Positions 1 through 5,566 of a DNA stretch of 5,566 bases are shown piece by piece. The notes beneath the pieces were generated by a model that worked only from the letters and a program-made list of their open reading frames with translations, did no database searches and was not told where the DNA came from. This stretch comes from Chloroflexota bacterium (GTDB lineage Bacteria > Chloroflexota > Limnocylindria > QHBO01): the NCBI GenBank assembly GCA_005880165.1, contig VBJP01000128.1, forward strand, positions 1-5,566, read 5' to 3'. Position 1 is the first letter of the stretch. Every line of letters starts with the position of its first letter. Position numbers and translations under genes: made by a program.

Positions 1-2
1 AG

Positions 3-1748
3 AACACGATCTTCTCCATCAAGCGTTTCATGGGCCGCCGCTGGGACGACGAGGAGGTCCAGCGCAGCAAGGGCCTGGTTCCCTACCAGGTCGAGAAGGA
101 TCCCAAGTCCGATGGCGTGGTCGTCAAGCTGGGCAACGGCAAGACCTTCAGCCCGCCGGAGATCAGCGCCATGATCCTCCAGAAGCTGAAGGCCGATGCC
201 GAGGCGTACCTGGGCGAGAAGATCACCGAGGCGGTGATCACCGTCCCGGCCTACTTCGACGACACCCAGCGCCAGGCGACCAAGGATGCCGGGCGCATCG
301 CTGGGCTGGACGTCAAGCGCATCGTCAACGAGCCGACCGCATCGGCCCTGGCGTACGGCCTCGACAGGCAGAAGGAAGAAAAGGTTGCCGTCTACGACCT
401 GGGCGGCGGGACCTTCGACATCTCGATCCTGGAGCTGTCCGAGGGCGTCTTCGAGGTGCGCTCCACCAACGGTGACACCCACCTGGGCGGGGACGATTTC
501 GACCAGCGCGTCATCGAGTGGCTGAGCGAGGAGTTCAAGAAGGACCAGGGCGTCGACCTCTCGAAGGACCGCATCGCTCTGCAGCGCCTCAAGGAGGCTG
601 CCGAGAAGGCGAAGATCGAGCTGTCGAGCACCACCAGCACCGAGGTCAACCTGCCGTTCATCTCGGCGGATGCCTCGGGTCCGAAGCACCTGGTGATGAC
701 GCTGACGCGGGCCAAGCTGGAGGACCTGGTCGCCGACCTGATCAAGAAGACCGAGGAGCCGGTTCGCAAGGCCCTGGCCGACGCGAACCTCAAGCCCGCC
801 GACATCGACGAGGTGATCCTGGTCGGCGGCATGACGCGAATGCCGGCGGTGGTCGAGGCGGTCAAGAAGCTCTTTGGCGGCAAGGAGCCCCACAAGGGCG
901 TCAACCCCGATGAGGTGGTGGCGGTTGGCGCCGCGATTCAGGCCGGGGTCCTGGCCGGTGACGTCAAGGACGTCCTGCTCCTGGACGTGACGCCGCTCTC
1001 GCTGGGGATCGAGACGCTGGGCGGCGTGGCGACGCGGATGATCGGTCGCAACACGACCATTCCCACCAGCCACACCCAGATCTTCTCCACCGCCAGCGAC
1101 AACCAGCCGAGCGTGGACATCGTGGTCCTCCAAGGCGAGCGCGAGATGGCGGGCGACAACAAGAAGCTGGCCACCTTCCGGCTCGACGGCATTCCACCGG
1201 CCCCGCGCGGGGTTCCGCAGGTCGAGGTCACCTTCGACATCGACGCCAACGGGATCCTCAACGTGGCGGCCAAGGACAAGGCCACCAACAAGGAGCAGAA
1301 GGTCACCATCACAGCCTCCTCGATGCTCTCCAAGGATGACGTCGACAAGATGGTCCGCGATGCGGCAGAGCATGCCGATGAGGACTCCAAGCGGCGCCGC
1401 GAGGCGGAGTCGCGCAACGAGGCCGATGCGCTCACCTTCCAGGCCGAGCGCCTGGTGAAGGACCTCGGCGACAAGATCTCCGAGGACGATCGCAAGGAGA
1501 TCGAGACGCGCGTCGAGGCGGTTCGCGAGGCGCTCAAGGGCGACGACGCCGGAATCATCGACTCGACCAAGCAGCAGCTCGCCGATGTGCTGCAGCGGGT
1601 CGGGACGCGCGCCTACGAGGCAGGCGGCGGTGGCGAGGGCGGCGGCGATGGCTCGACGGGCGGCAATGGCGCCGGTCCCGAGGGTCAGCCGGAGGCTGCT
1701 CCCGAGGAAGAGGGCGAGACGATCGAGGGGGAGTACAAGGAGGTCTGA
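3..1748 (+). CDS. dnaK: Molecular chaperone DnaK (Hsp70), 5' end cut by window edge
   Basis: DnaK is the cytosolic ATP-dependent Hsp70 chaperone that binds exposed hydrophobic peptides and cycles with DnaJ and GrpE. The frame is open from base 3 (reads NTIFSIKRF before the first Met at 30), so that Met is internal. By comparison with E. coli DnaK about 63 N-terminal residues, including the first phosphate-binding loop, lie outside the window; 581 residues are visible. Seen in order: the catalytic Lys of SIKR (bases 21-23), VPAYFDDTQRQATKDAGR, the NEPTASALAYGLD segment, phosphate loop DLGGGTFD (396-419), adenosine motif LVGGMTRMP (819-845), interdomain linker VLLLDVTPLSLGIET (about 972-1016), the beta-sandwich peptide-binding domain to about 1315, the helical lid, and a Gly-rich then acidic tail (1614-1745) ending EGEYKEV. 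No grpE, dnaJ or hspR follows, so dnaK is last in its operon or alone; the upstream side cannot be seen. The reading frame is intact. Confidence 0.98.
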   Translation, partial: NTIFSIKRFMGRRWDDEEVQRSKGLVPYQVEKDPKSDGVVVKLGNGKTFSPPEISAMILQKLKADAEAYLGEKITEAVITVPAYFDDTQRQATKDAGRIAGLDVKRIVNEPTASALAYGLDRQKEEKVAVYDLGGGTFDISILELSEGVFEVRSTNGDTHLGGDDFDQRVIEWLSEEFKKDQGVDLSKDRIALQRLKEAAEKAKIELSSTTSTEVNLPFISADASGPKHLVMTLTRAKLEDLVADLIKKTEEPVRKALADANLKPADIDEVILVGGMTRMPAVVEAVKKLFGGKEPHKGVNPDEVVAVGAAIQAGVLAGDVKDVLLLDVTPLSLGIETLGGVATRMIGRNTTIPTSHTQIFSTASDNQPSVDIVVLQGEREMAGDNKKLATFRLDGIPPAPRGVPQVEVTFDIDANGILNVAAKDKATNKEQKVTITASSMLSKDDVDKMVRDAAEHADEDSKRRREAESRNEADALTFQAERLVKDLGDKISEDDRKEIETRVEAVREALKGDDAGIIDSTKQQLADVLQRVGTRAYEAGGGGEGGGDGSTGGNGAGPEGQPEAAPEEEGETIEGEYKEV

Positions 1749-1774
1749 CCCTCACAGGCGTTCCGGGATAAGCC

Positions 1775-1853
1775 CGGGAGCCCCGCCCTTGGCCGGCGTT
1801 GCAACGGCCTGCGGGCACGGCTCCCGAGCCTTTCTCATATCGGGAAGAGGCTC
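1775..1853 (+). other. Nested inverted repeats downstream of dnaK, possible atypical terminator or structured 3' UTR
   Basis: Twenty-six bases after the dnaK stop, CGGGAGCC (1775-1782) pairs perfectly with GGCTCCCG (1819-1826). Inside it GCCC (1785-1788 region) can pair with GGGC (1813-1816), and GGCCG (1791-1795) with CGGCC (1805-1809), giving one long interrupted hairpin. The right arm can instead form a small local hairpin, GGCT-CCCG-AGCC (1819-1830), followed by TTTCT. A third option pairs GAGCCTTT (1826-1833) with AGAGGCTC (1846-1853) with one G-U pair. There is no long T run, so a classic intrinsic terminator is not shown. The position suggests a role in ending or stabilising the dnaK transcript, but this is inference and GC-rich DNA makes such repeats easily. 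Confidence 0.4.
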
Positions 1854-1915
1854 AGGTCTCCTTGCCGGACGGTCGGCCGCGTGCCAGCACTGGCGCACCG
1901 CGCTGGGCCCTCGGG

Positions 1916-1943
1916 TTGAACCGCCCCTCGCTCCCCTTACAAT
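1916..1943 (+). promoter_or_regulatory. Sigma70-type promoter for the 241-residue unknown gene
   Basis: TTGAAC (1916-1921) and TACAAT (1938-1943) are separated by 16 bases and match the housekeeping -35 (TTGACA) and -10 (TATAAT) hexamers at five of six positions each. This stands out in a GC-rich gap. Transcription would begin near 1950, giving a leader of about 34 bases before the ATG at 1984. The site also supports choosing 1984 over the much longer open frame that starts inside dnaK. Confidence 0.65.
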
Positions 1944-1968
1944 CGCCGCTCGTTCTCACAGCCAGGAC

Positions 1969-1973
1969 GGAGA
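1969..1973 (+). promoter_or_regulatory. Ribosome binding site for the unknown gene
   Basis: GGAGA lies 10 bases before the ATG at 1984, a slightly long but workable spacing. A second in-frame ATG at 1990 would sit 16 bases away, so 1984 is preferred. Confidence 0.5.
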
Positions 1974-1983
1974 GAAGCCCGAG

Positions 1984-2709
1984 ATGGGGATGCACCAGGG
2001 CTTCATCGCGGCTGATGTGCCCTTGGATCGACTCGTCGCCGCTATCAACAGCCATGTCTCGAAGCTCGAAACTCGTGAGGCGCGCCGCAGCCTCGACGAG
2101 ATGGACCTCGAGCCGAAGAACGATGGCTGGCCGATGGCGATAGGCGAGCGCGACGGCAAGGCGTACATCCTCGACACCTCGCTGGTGCTGTCGAGTGCCC
2201 ACGACCTGATCCCGGCCCTCTCGGCTGATCTCGGCGGCGCGATCGTGGTGGGCGCCGGTGCCGAGACCACGAGCGGCTCGTACTGGCTATTCGCAGCCCG
2301 AAACGGTAAGGCGATCCGTAGCTACTGGAACTGCTACACCGACATGAGGCAACCTTGGAGTAAAGGGGAGCCGCTTGCCAGCGAGGCAGCCCAGCACCTC
2401 GAGGACCTCGATGGGGACGGACTGCGGGCAGCAGCCGCCAGCCTCGGCTTGGACTACGACGGTTGGTCGAGGTCAGGACCCTTTCTGTCGCTCTTCTACT
2501 CGGCGGAGACCTTTCCCCAAGCCGGACCGGTTGCCGAGGAATTCAACACATTTCACGCCTCGGTCAGGATCCCCGAGAGCCAGCAGCCTAAGCCGACCGC
2601 CATCCGGCGCGATGGGGGTGGCGTTGACCTTGTACCGGCCGGGAGCCCTGCGGCACTGGCGGCGAAGCCTGAGAAGAAGGGGCTATTCGGCCTGTTCGGT
2701 CGGAAGTAG
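1984..2709 (+). CDS. Unrecognised 241-residue protein with amphipathic C-terminal tail
   Basis: I do not recognise this family. The start at 1984 is chosen from the upstream promoter and GGAGA; the frame remains open back into dnaK, but that upstream part is a shadow. Residues 1-200 look like a compact, soluble, mixed alpha/beta domain. A charged N-terminal helix region (about 12-40) is followed by alternating hydrophobic strands (60-70, 84-92) and two aromatic motifs, SGSYW (97-101) and RSYWNCY (112-118). There is no signal peptide or clear membrane helix. Residues about 196-230 form a Pro/Ala-rich linker ending in a short basic amphipathic tail, KKGLFGLFGRK (231-241). DLDGDG at 141-146 resembles a calcium loop but lacks the acidic residue at position 12. 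Codons are mixed: CTA, CGA, AGG, CAA, CCT, AGT and AAA cluster at about 2287-2364, unlike the neighbouring genes, which may mean weak expression or recent acquisition. It appears monocistronic and faces mscL with a 36-bp gap. That it is a real gene is likely; its function is unknown. Confidence 0.85.
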   Translation: MGMHQGFIAADVPLDRLVAAINSHVSKLETREARRSLDEMDLEPKNDGWPMAIGERDGKAYILDTSLVLSSAHDLIPALSADLGGAIVVGAGAETTSGSYWLFAARNGKAIRSYWNCYTDMRQPWSKGEPLASEAAQHLEDLDGDGLRAAAASLGLDYDGWSRSGPFLSLFYSAETFPQAGPVAEEFNTFHASVRIPESQQPKPTAIRRDGGGVDLVPAGSPAALAAKPEKKGLFGLFGRK

Positions 2710-2745
2710 GCCAATCGCCACGTTAGCTTGCAGACCTGAACCCTC

Positions 2746-3147
2746 CTACGGCTGGGGTTGGGTGCAGAACGGGCAGCGCTTGGCGGCGAGCGGGATCTCG
2801 GAGGCGCACTCGGTGCAGGTCTTGGTGGTTGGGGTCTCGACGGCTCCACGCTGACGCCGAGCCTCGAGGGCGTTCAGCGGCGTGATCACAAAGAAGTAGA
2901 TCGCCGCGGCGACGAGCAGGAATGCGATCAGCGCGTTCAGGAAGGTGCCGTACGCAACCATCGCCCCGCCAGGCGTGGTCCACGTGAGGTGACTGAAGTC
3001 GGGGACGCCCACCAGCCCCAGGAGCGGTGTCAGGATGTCCTTGGTGAAGCTGGTGACCACCGCGCCGAACGCGGCGCCGATCACTACGGCCACCGCCAGC
3101 TCGACGACGTTGCCTCTCAGGATGAAGTCGCGGAACCCGCTGAACAT
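2746..3147 (-). CDS. mscL: Large-conductance mechanosensitive channel MscL with C-terminal zinc ribbon
   Basis: MscL forms a homopentameric inner-membrane pore that opens under membrane tension and releases solutes during hypo-osmotic shock. The product is 133 residues, normal for the family. The N-terminal amphipathic helix and family signature FRDFILRGNVVELAVAVVIG (residues 5-24) lead into TM1 (about 14-44) with the small-residue constriction face GAAFGAVV. A periplasmic loop with the DFSHL motif (50-54) follows, then TM2 (about 66-90), ending FFVITPLNALE. In place of the C-terminal helical bundle of E. coli MscL there is a four-cysteine ribbon, CTEC (111-114) and CPFC (125-128), a variant known in other bacterial MscL proteins. 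The start at 3147 is fixed by AAGGAG eight bases upstream; the frame is open farther up but without a better start. A weak candidate promoter, TTGACG (3219-3214) and CATCGT (3196-3191) with 17-base spacing on the minus strand, would overlap the start of xth. Confidence 0.96.
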   Translation of the reverse strand: MFSGFRDFILRGNVVELAVAVVIGAAFGAVVTSFTKDILTPLLGLVGVPDFSHLTWTTPGGAMVAYGTFLNALIAFLLVAAAIYFFVITPLNALEARRQRGAVETPTTKTCTECASEIPLAAKRCPFCTQPQP

Positions 3148-3155
3148 GCCCAGCA

Positions 3156-3161
3156 CTCCTT
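3156..3161 (-). promoter_or_regulatory. Ribosome binding site of mscL
   Basis: On the minus strand AAGGAG lies 8 bases before the ATG at 3147. It decides the mscL start, because it excludes the in-frame codons farther upstream, which overlap or precede the site. Confidence 0.85.
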
Positions 3162-3193
3162 CACGTGACGACCGCGGTACGCTCCTTCGGACG

Positions 3194-4018
3194 ATGCGGC
3201 TCGCGACCTGGAACGTCAACTCCCTCAAGGCCCGCCTCGATCGCGTGCTGGCCTGGGCTGCGGACAAGCAGCCGGACATCTTCTGCATGCAGGAGACCAA
3301 GCTGGCCGACGAGCTCGTTCCGCTGCTCGCCTTCCGTGAGCTCGGCTATGAAGTCGCTCACCACGGCCTCGGAACATGGAACGGCGTCGGCATCGCCTCC
3401 CGGGTCGGTCTCGACGAGATCAGCGCCGGCCTCCCGAGCGAAGACGGCTGGGCCGATGACGGCGGCCGCTTCGTATCGGCCACCTGCGCCGGCATCCGCG
3501 TGGTGAGCATCTACGTGCCGAACGGACGGGTCGTCGGGAGCGAGTTCTACATCGCCAAGCTGGAGTGGCTGGCACGCCTCAATGCCTGGCTCCGGCAGGC
3601 TGCCGATCCAACGGTGCCGATGGCGGTGTGCGGCGACTTCAACGTCGCCCCTGAGGACATCGACGTCTGGGACCCGACAGCCGTGCACGGGGCGACGCAC
3701 GTGTCCCCGCCGGAGCGCAACGCCGTGGCGCGGATGCGCGAATGGGGCCTCGTCGACGTCGTGCGACGCTTCCATCCCGAGTCCGGGTTCTACACGTGGT
3801 GGGACTACCGAGCCGGCAACTTCCACAAGAACATCGGGATGCGCATCGACCACGTCTACCTGACGGAGCCACTCGCGGACCGCGCCGTGGCCGTGGAACG
3901 GGACCGGGATGCGCGCAAGCCGTCGACCTACCCGGGCATCCCGTCCGATCATGCGCCGCTCATTGTGGATTTCGCGGACGCCGAGTCGTCCCGGGCTACG
4001 CCGCCGGCAGCCGCCTGA
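3194..4018 (+). CDS. xth: Exodeoxyribonuclease III / AP endonuclease
   Basis: This is a Mg-dependent enzyme of the exonuclease-endonuclease-phosphatase fold. It cuts the backbone 5' of abasic sites, clears blocked 3' ends, and degrades duplex DNA 3' to 5' in base excision repair. The product is 274 residues, close to E. coli ExoIII (268). All active-site motifs are visible: WNVNSLKAR (N7), QETK (metal ligand E34), YVPNG (Y107), CGDFNVAP (D148, N150), TWWDYRAG (201-208), RIDH (D219), and PSDHAPL (D252, H253). The start at 3194 gives the canonical MRLATWNVNS beginning; upstream codons in frame have no family similarity. There is no clear Shine-Dalgarno sequence. A TACGCT at 3178-3183 could be a -10 giving a leader of only a few bases, but no convincing -35 is seen. 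The gene is divergent from mscL (46-bp gap) and its last 23 bases overlap the end of the converging glycosylase gene. Confidence 0.97.
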   Translation: MRLATWNVNSLKARLDRVLAWAADKQPDIFCMQETKLADELVPLLAFRELGYEVAHHGLGTWNGVGIASRVGLDEISAGLPSEDGWADDGGRFVSATCAGIRVVSIYVPNGRVVGSEFYIAKLEWLARLNAWLRQAADPTVPMAVCGDFNVAPEDIDVWDPTAVHGATHVSPPERNAVARMREWGLVDVVRRFHPESGFYTWWDYRAGNFHKNIGMRIDHVYLTEPLADRAVAVERDRDARKPSTYPGIPSDHAPLIVDFADAESSRATPPAAA

Positions 4019-5291
4019 GCACGCCGGCGATGTCCCGGCCCGGGCGCGTCCGCGGCCAGGTGACGGACCTCGCGCCGATGAAGCCGACATAGGCGGCCAG
4101 GGCGTCGCCCAGCGCATCGAGAAAGCCGGGTTCCGTCATCGGCTCGAACCCCTCCTCGAACCAGATACCCAGGACGCGCAGCGCGCGGTCAGCTCGCTCG
4201 AAGCGCGGTTCGATGCGGCCCACCAACTTGTCACCGAACAACAGCGGCAGCACGTAGTAGCCGTGGCGGCGCTTCGCCACCGGGACATAGATCTCCCACA
4301 GGTACTCGAAGCCGAACAGCTCGCGGAGCAACTGCCGATCCCAGACCAGGGGATCGAGTGGTGCCATGAAGGTGACCGATGGCGGCGTGGCACGCGGCGC
4401 TGGTCCCGGCTGAGCCGCGGCCTGGACGATCGGCTCCTCATCTGCCAGGGCATAGCGGACCTGGCGGAGTCCCTCGACGTGGATGGGGAGGAGCACTCCC
4501 TCGTCGACGAGCTGCGCCAGCCCGCGAGCTCGTTCTGGAGCCATACCCGTGCCGACCGCGATCTCGCCGGCCATCTGAGCGCCAAGGAGCCCGACCGCCC
4601 GGAACCGGCTGAGGAGCCGATGGCGAAACCCATGCTCCTCGCTCTCATGTTGATCGAGCAGATGCGGTGGCGCGACCCGCTCGATGAGGTCGAAGTAGCG
4701 GCGGTTGCCGTCGCGGCGACTGATTCCCAGGCGGCCCGTGACGAAGAGCGCCTCCATCACAGCCCGGGCTGCTGAGGTTGGCGCCCACCACCAGTCGATG
4801 GCGTGGTTGTGCTCGCGGAACGCCGCCGTCGACAGCGGCCCATCACGGCGGATCTTGTCGACGATCGAGTCGGCAACGGCGAACTGCTCCCGCAGGATCC
4901 CGTCGCGGTAATAGCTCTCGTACCGATCCCAGGTGTGCCTGTAGTGCGGCAGCTCGCCGATGGGCAGGATGTTCAGGCTCTTGTTGTAGAGCTCGATCAG
5001 ACGCCGATCGCGGGGATCGCCGCCGGGCGGCCCATAGAGCCAGCGATCGCACCAGGCCGTCTGATAGCGCGCGATCCGGGCGTGCAGGGTCAGGTCGTGG
5101 CTCCGCGCGCCCGGCACTCCGACCGGGTCGAACTGGACCAGCCCCAGCCGATCGATGACCCGGAGAACCGATCCGGGTTCGGCCGGCAGCGCACGCGGTG
5201 GGTCGAGGAGATGGCGCTGGACGAGGAAGCGGCGGGCATGGTCCGCCGAGATGGTGAGGGCTTGGGGCATCGGCCAGATCGTATCGGACAT
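3996..5291 (-). CDS. YcaQ/AlkX-like winged-helix DNA glycosylase (HTH_42 family)
   Basis: This family (Pfam HTH_42, formerly DUF1006) includes E. coli YcaQ and Streptomyces AlkZ, glycosylases that remove bulky alkylated bases and unhook interstrand crosslinks. The product is 431 residues, a usual length. The putative catalytic motif Q-hydrophobic-D is present as QFD at residues 53-55 in GLVQFDPV; this form is typical of the YcaQ/AlkX branch, whereas AlkZ has Q-x-Q. Other family marks are YNKSLNILP (102-110), DWWWAP (166-171), and the strong C-terminal block FMAPLDPLVWDR (308-319), EIYVP (333-337), RRHGYYVLPLL (341-351) and FGDKLVGRI (352-360). The start is uncertain: 5291 gives MSDTIW and 5270 gives MPQALTIS, nearer the usual family beginning; neither has a good ribosome site. 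The gene converges on xth with a 23-bp coding overlap and diverges from the gene at 5365. Glycosylase activity is inferred from the family, not shown here. Confidence 0.93.
   Translation of the reverse strand: MSDTIWPMPQALTISADHARRFLVQRHLLDPPRALPAEPGSVLRVIDRLGLVQFDPVGVPGARSHDLTLHARIARYQTAWCDRWLYGPPGGDPRDRRLIELYNKSLNILPIGELPHYRHTWDRYESYYRDGILREQFAVADSIVDKIRRDGPLSTAAFREHNHAIDWWWAPTSAARAVMEALFVTGRLGISRRDGNRRYFDLIERVAPPHLLDQHESEEHGFRHRLLSRFRAVGLLGAQMAGEIAVGTGMAPERARGLAQLVDEGVLLPIHVEGLRQVRYALADEEPIVQAAAQPGPAPRATPPSVTFMAPLDPLVWDRQLLRELFGFEYLWEIYVPVAKRRHGYYVLPLLFGDKLVGRIEPRFERADRALRVLGIWFEEGFEPMTEPGFLDALGDALAAYVGFIGARSVTWPRTRPGRDIAGVLRRLPAA
4002..4029. terminator. Weak GC hairpin at the xth / glycosylase gene junction
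   Basis: CGCCGGC (4002-4008) and GCCGGCG (4023-4029) form a perfect 7-bp inverted repeat with a 14-base loop spanning the xth stop codon. It could act on both converging transcripts, but no T run follows on either side and the motif is a simple GC word, so chance is quite possible. Confidence 0.2.
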
Positions 5292-5330
5292 CCCTGACAG
5301 GTTCTGGCGGGTTACGAGCCGGCGTTCCCC

Positions 5331-5358
5331 TTGACAGGGCGCGGCTGATCAGCAGACT
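5331..5358 (+). promoter_or_regulatory. Candidate promoter placing transcription start at the ATG (leaderless)
   Basis: A perfect -35 TTGACA (5331-5336) is followed after 16 bases by CAGACT (5353-5358), which keeps three of six -10 positions, including the key A2 and final T. Transcription would start about 7 bases later, at the ATG itself (5365). No Shine-Dalgarno sequence precedes that ATG, consistent with a leaderless message. The -10 is weak, so this is a moderate call. Confidence 0.45.
5344..5353. repeat. Perfect 10-bp palindrome in the promoter spacer
   Basis: GCTGATCAGC is its own reverse complement and lies between the -35 and -10 of the candidate promoter for the last gene. The place suits a repressor operator, but the palindrome is short and no regulator gene is visible beside it. 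Confidence 0.35.
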
Positions 5359-5364
5359 CCGCGC

Positions 5365-5566
5365 ATGACCTACCGCGTCCCACCTCCGCCCCTTCCGCGG
5401 CTCGCGCCGGAAGGCGACGATACGGATGCGGCAACGCGCCGCGGCCACCAGCTCCAGATCCTGGCCACCGAGCATTGGAGCCTGTTGGCGACTCGCTCGC
5501 TCTCCTGGACCGAGTCCTTCAGCCGCGCGACGATGTTCCTCACGCTCCTGTCGGGAGCCATCGTTG
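5365..5566 (+). CDS. Putative membrane protein, N-terminal part only
   Basis: The first 67 residues are visible before the window ends. A Pro-rich, charged N-terminus (1-27, with PPPPLPRL at 6-13) leads to an amphipathic segment, QLQILATEHWSLLATRSLSW (29-48). A hydrophobic stretch then begins at about residue 57 (MFLTLLSGAIV) and probably continues as a membrane helix. The pattern LATEHWSLLATRSL-x(5)-SFSRA followed by a membrane helix is one I associate with uncharacterised small membrane proteins of high-GC soil bacteria; I cannot name a function. The start at 5365 is supported by the promoter position and by the lack of another start codon fitting a ribosome site. The gene diverges from the glycosylase gene across 73 bp. 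Confidence 0.75.
   Translation, partial: MTYRVPPPPLPRLAPEGDDTDAATRRGHQLQILATEHWSLLATRSLSWTESFSRATMFLTLLSGAIV

Noticed and set aside
392..1570. Two long open frames antisense to dnaK (170 and 210 residues)
   Set aside because: Long antisense frames opposite GC-rich dnaK are a known codon-bias artefact. The translations are Ser/Arg-rich, have no recognisable domain, and the sense gene is certain.
1761..1780. TCCGGGATAAGCCCGGGA-like repeat as a dnaK terminator
   Set aside because: The arms pair imperfectly and no T run follows; the larger inverted repeat from 1775 is better supported.
1585..1983. N-terminal extension of the unknown gene back into dnaK
   Set aside because: It would overlap the dnaK tail, gives an Arg/Ala-rich low-complexity peptide, and is contradicted by the promoter at 1916-1943 and the ribosome site before 1984.
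2404..2421. EF-hand-like DLDGDG loop in the unknown protein
   Set aside because: The acidic residue expected at loop position 12 is replaced by Ala and there is no paired second loop, so calcium binding is not supported.
3152..3168. Half of a CIRCE heat-shock element (AGCACTC)
   Set aside because: The matching GAGTGCT arm after a 9-base spacer is absent, and the bases overlap the mscL ribosome binding site.
3035..3193. xth start at 3035, giving 53 extra residues
   Set aside because: The extension runs antisense through mscL and has no family similarity; MRLATWNVNS at 3194 is the canonical ExoIII beginning.
3148..3300. mscL start at 3300, giving 51 extra residues
   Set aside because: The extension is antisense to xth, while AAGGAG is ideally placed for the ATG at 3147, which gives the family-typical N-terminus.
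3909..5297. Several long plus-strand frames across the glycosylase gene
   Set aside because: They are shadows of a strongly recognisable minus-strand gene and have no family features of their own.

Overview
This is a GC-rich bacterial window whose codons end mostly in G or C. It holds six protein-coding genes and no RNA gene, mobile element or CRISPR array that I can see. The gene set and sequence style (DnaK with a Gly-rich tail, MscL with a C-terminal zinc ribbon, a YcaQ-like protein, and a possible leaderless gene) would fit a high-GC Chloroflexota or Actinobacteriota-type organism. That placement is an impression, not a measurement.

Layout, left to right. (1) The 3' nine-tenths of dnaK (+), cut by the window edge. 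(2) A 235-bp gap with nested inverted repeats just after dnaK and a good sigma70-type promoter near its right end. (3) An unrecognised 241-residue protein (+) transcribed from that promoter, with a linker-plus-amphipathic C-terminal tail. (4) mscL (-), convergent with the unknown gene. (5) xth, exonuclease III (+), divergent from mscL across only 46 bp. (6) A YcaQ/AlkX-like winged-helix DNA glycosylase (-), whose end overlaps the end of xth by 23 bp. (7) After a 73-bp divergent gap, the start of a putative membrane protein (+) that runs off the right edge and may be translated from a leaderless mRNA.

Functionally this is mostly housekeeping: protein folding (DnaK), osmotic safety valve (MscL) and DNA base repair (Xth plus the glycosylase). 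The two repair genes form the only pair with an obvious biochemical link: a glycosylase leaves abasic sites, and exonuclease III cuts them. They are convergent, so this is not an operon. I do not see clear evidence of a new multi-gene system. The items most worth a second look are the unknown 241-residue protein, the promoter architecture in front of the last gene, the structured region after dnaK, and the tail-to-tail repair gene pair.
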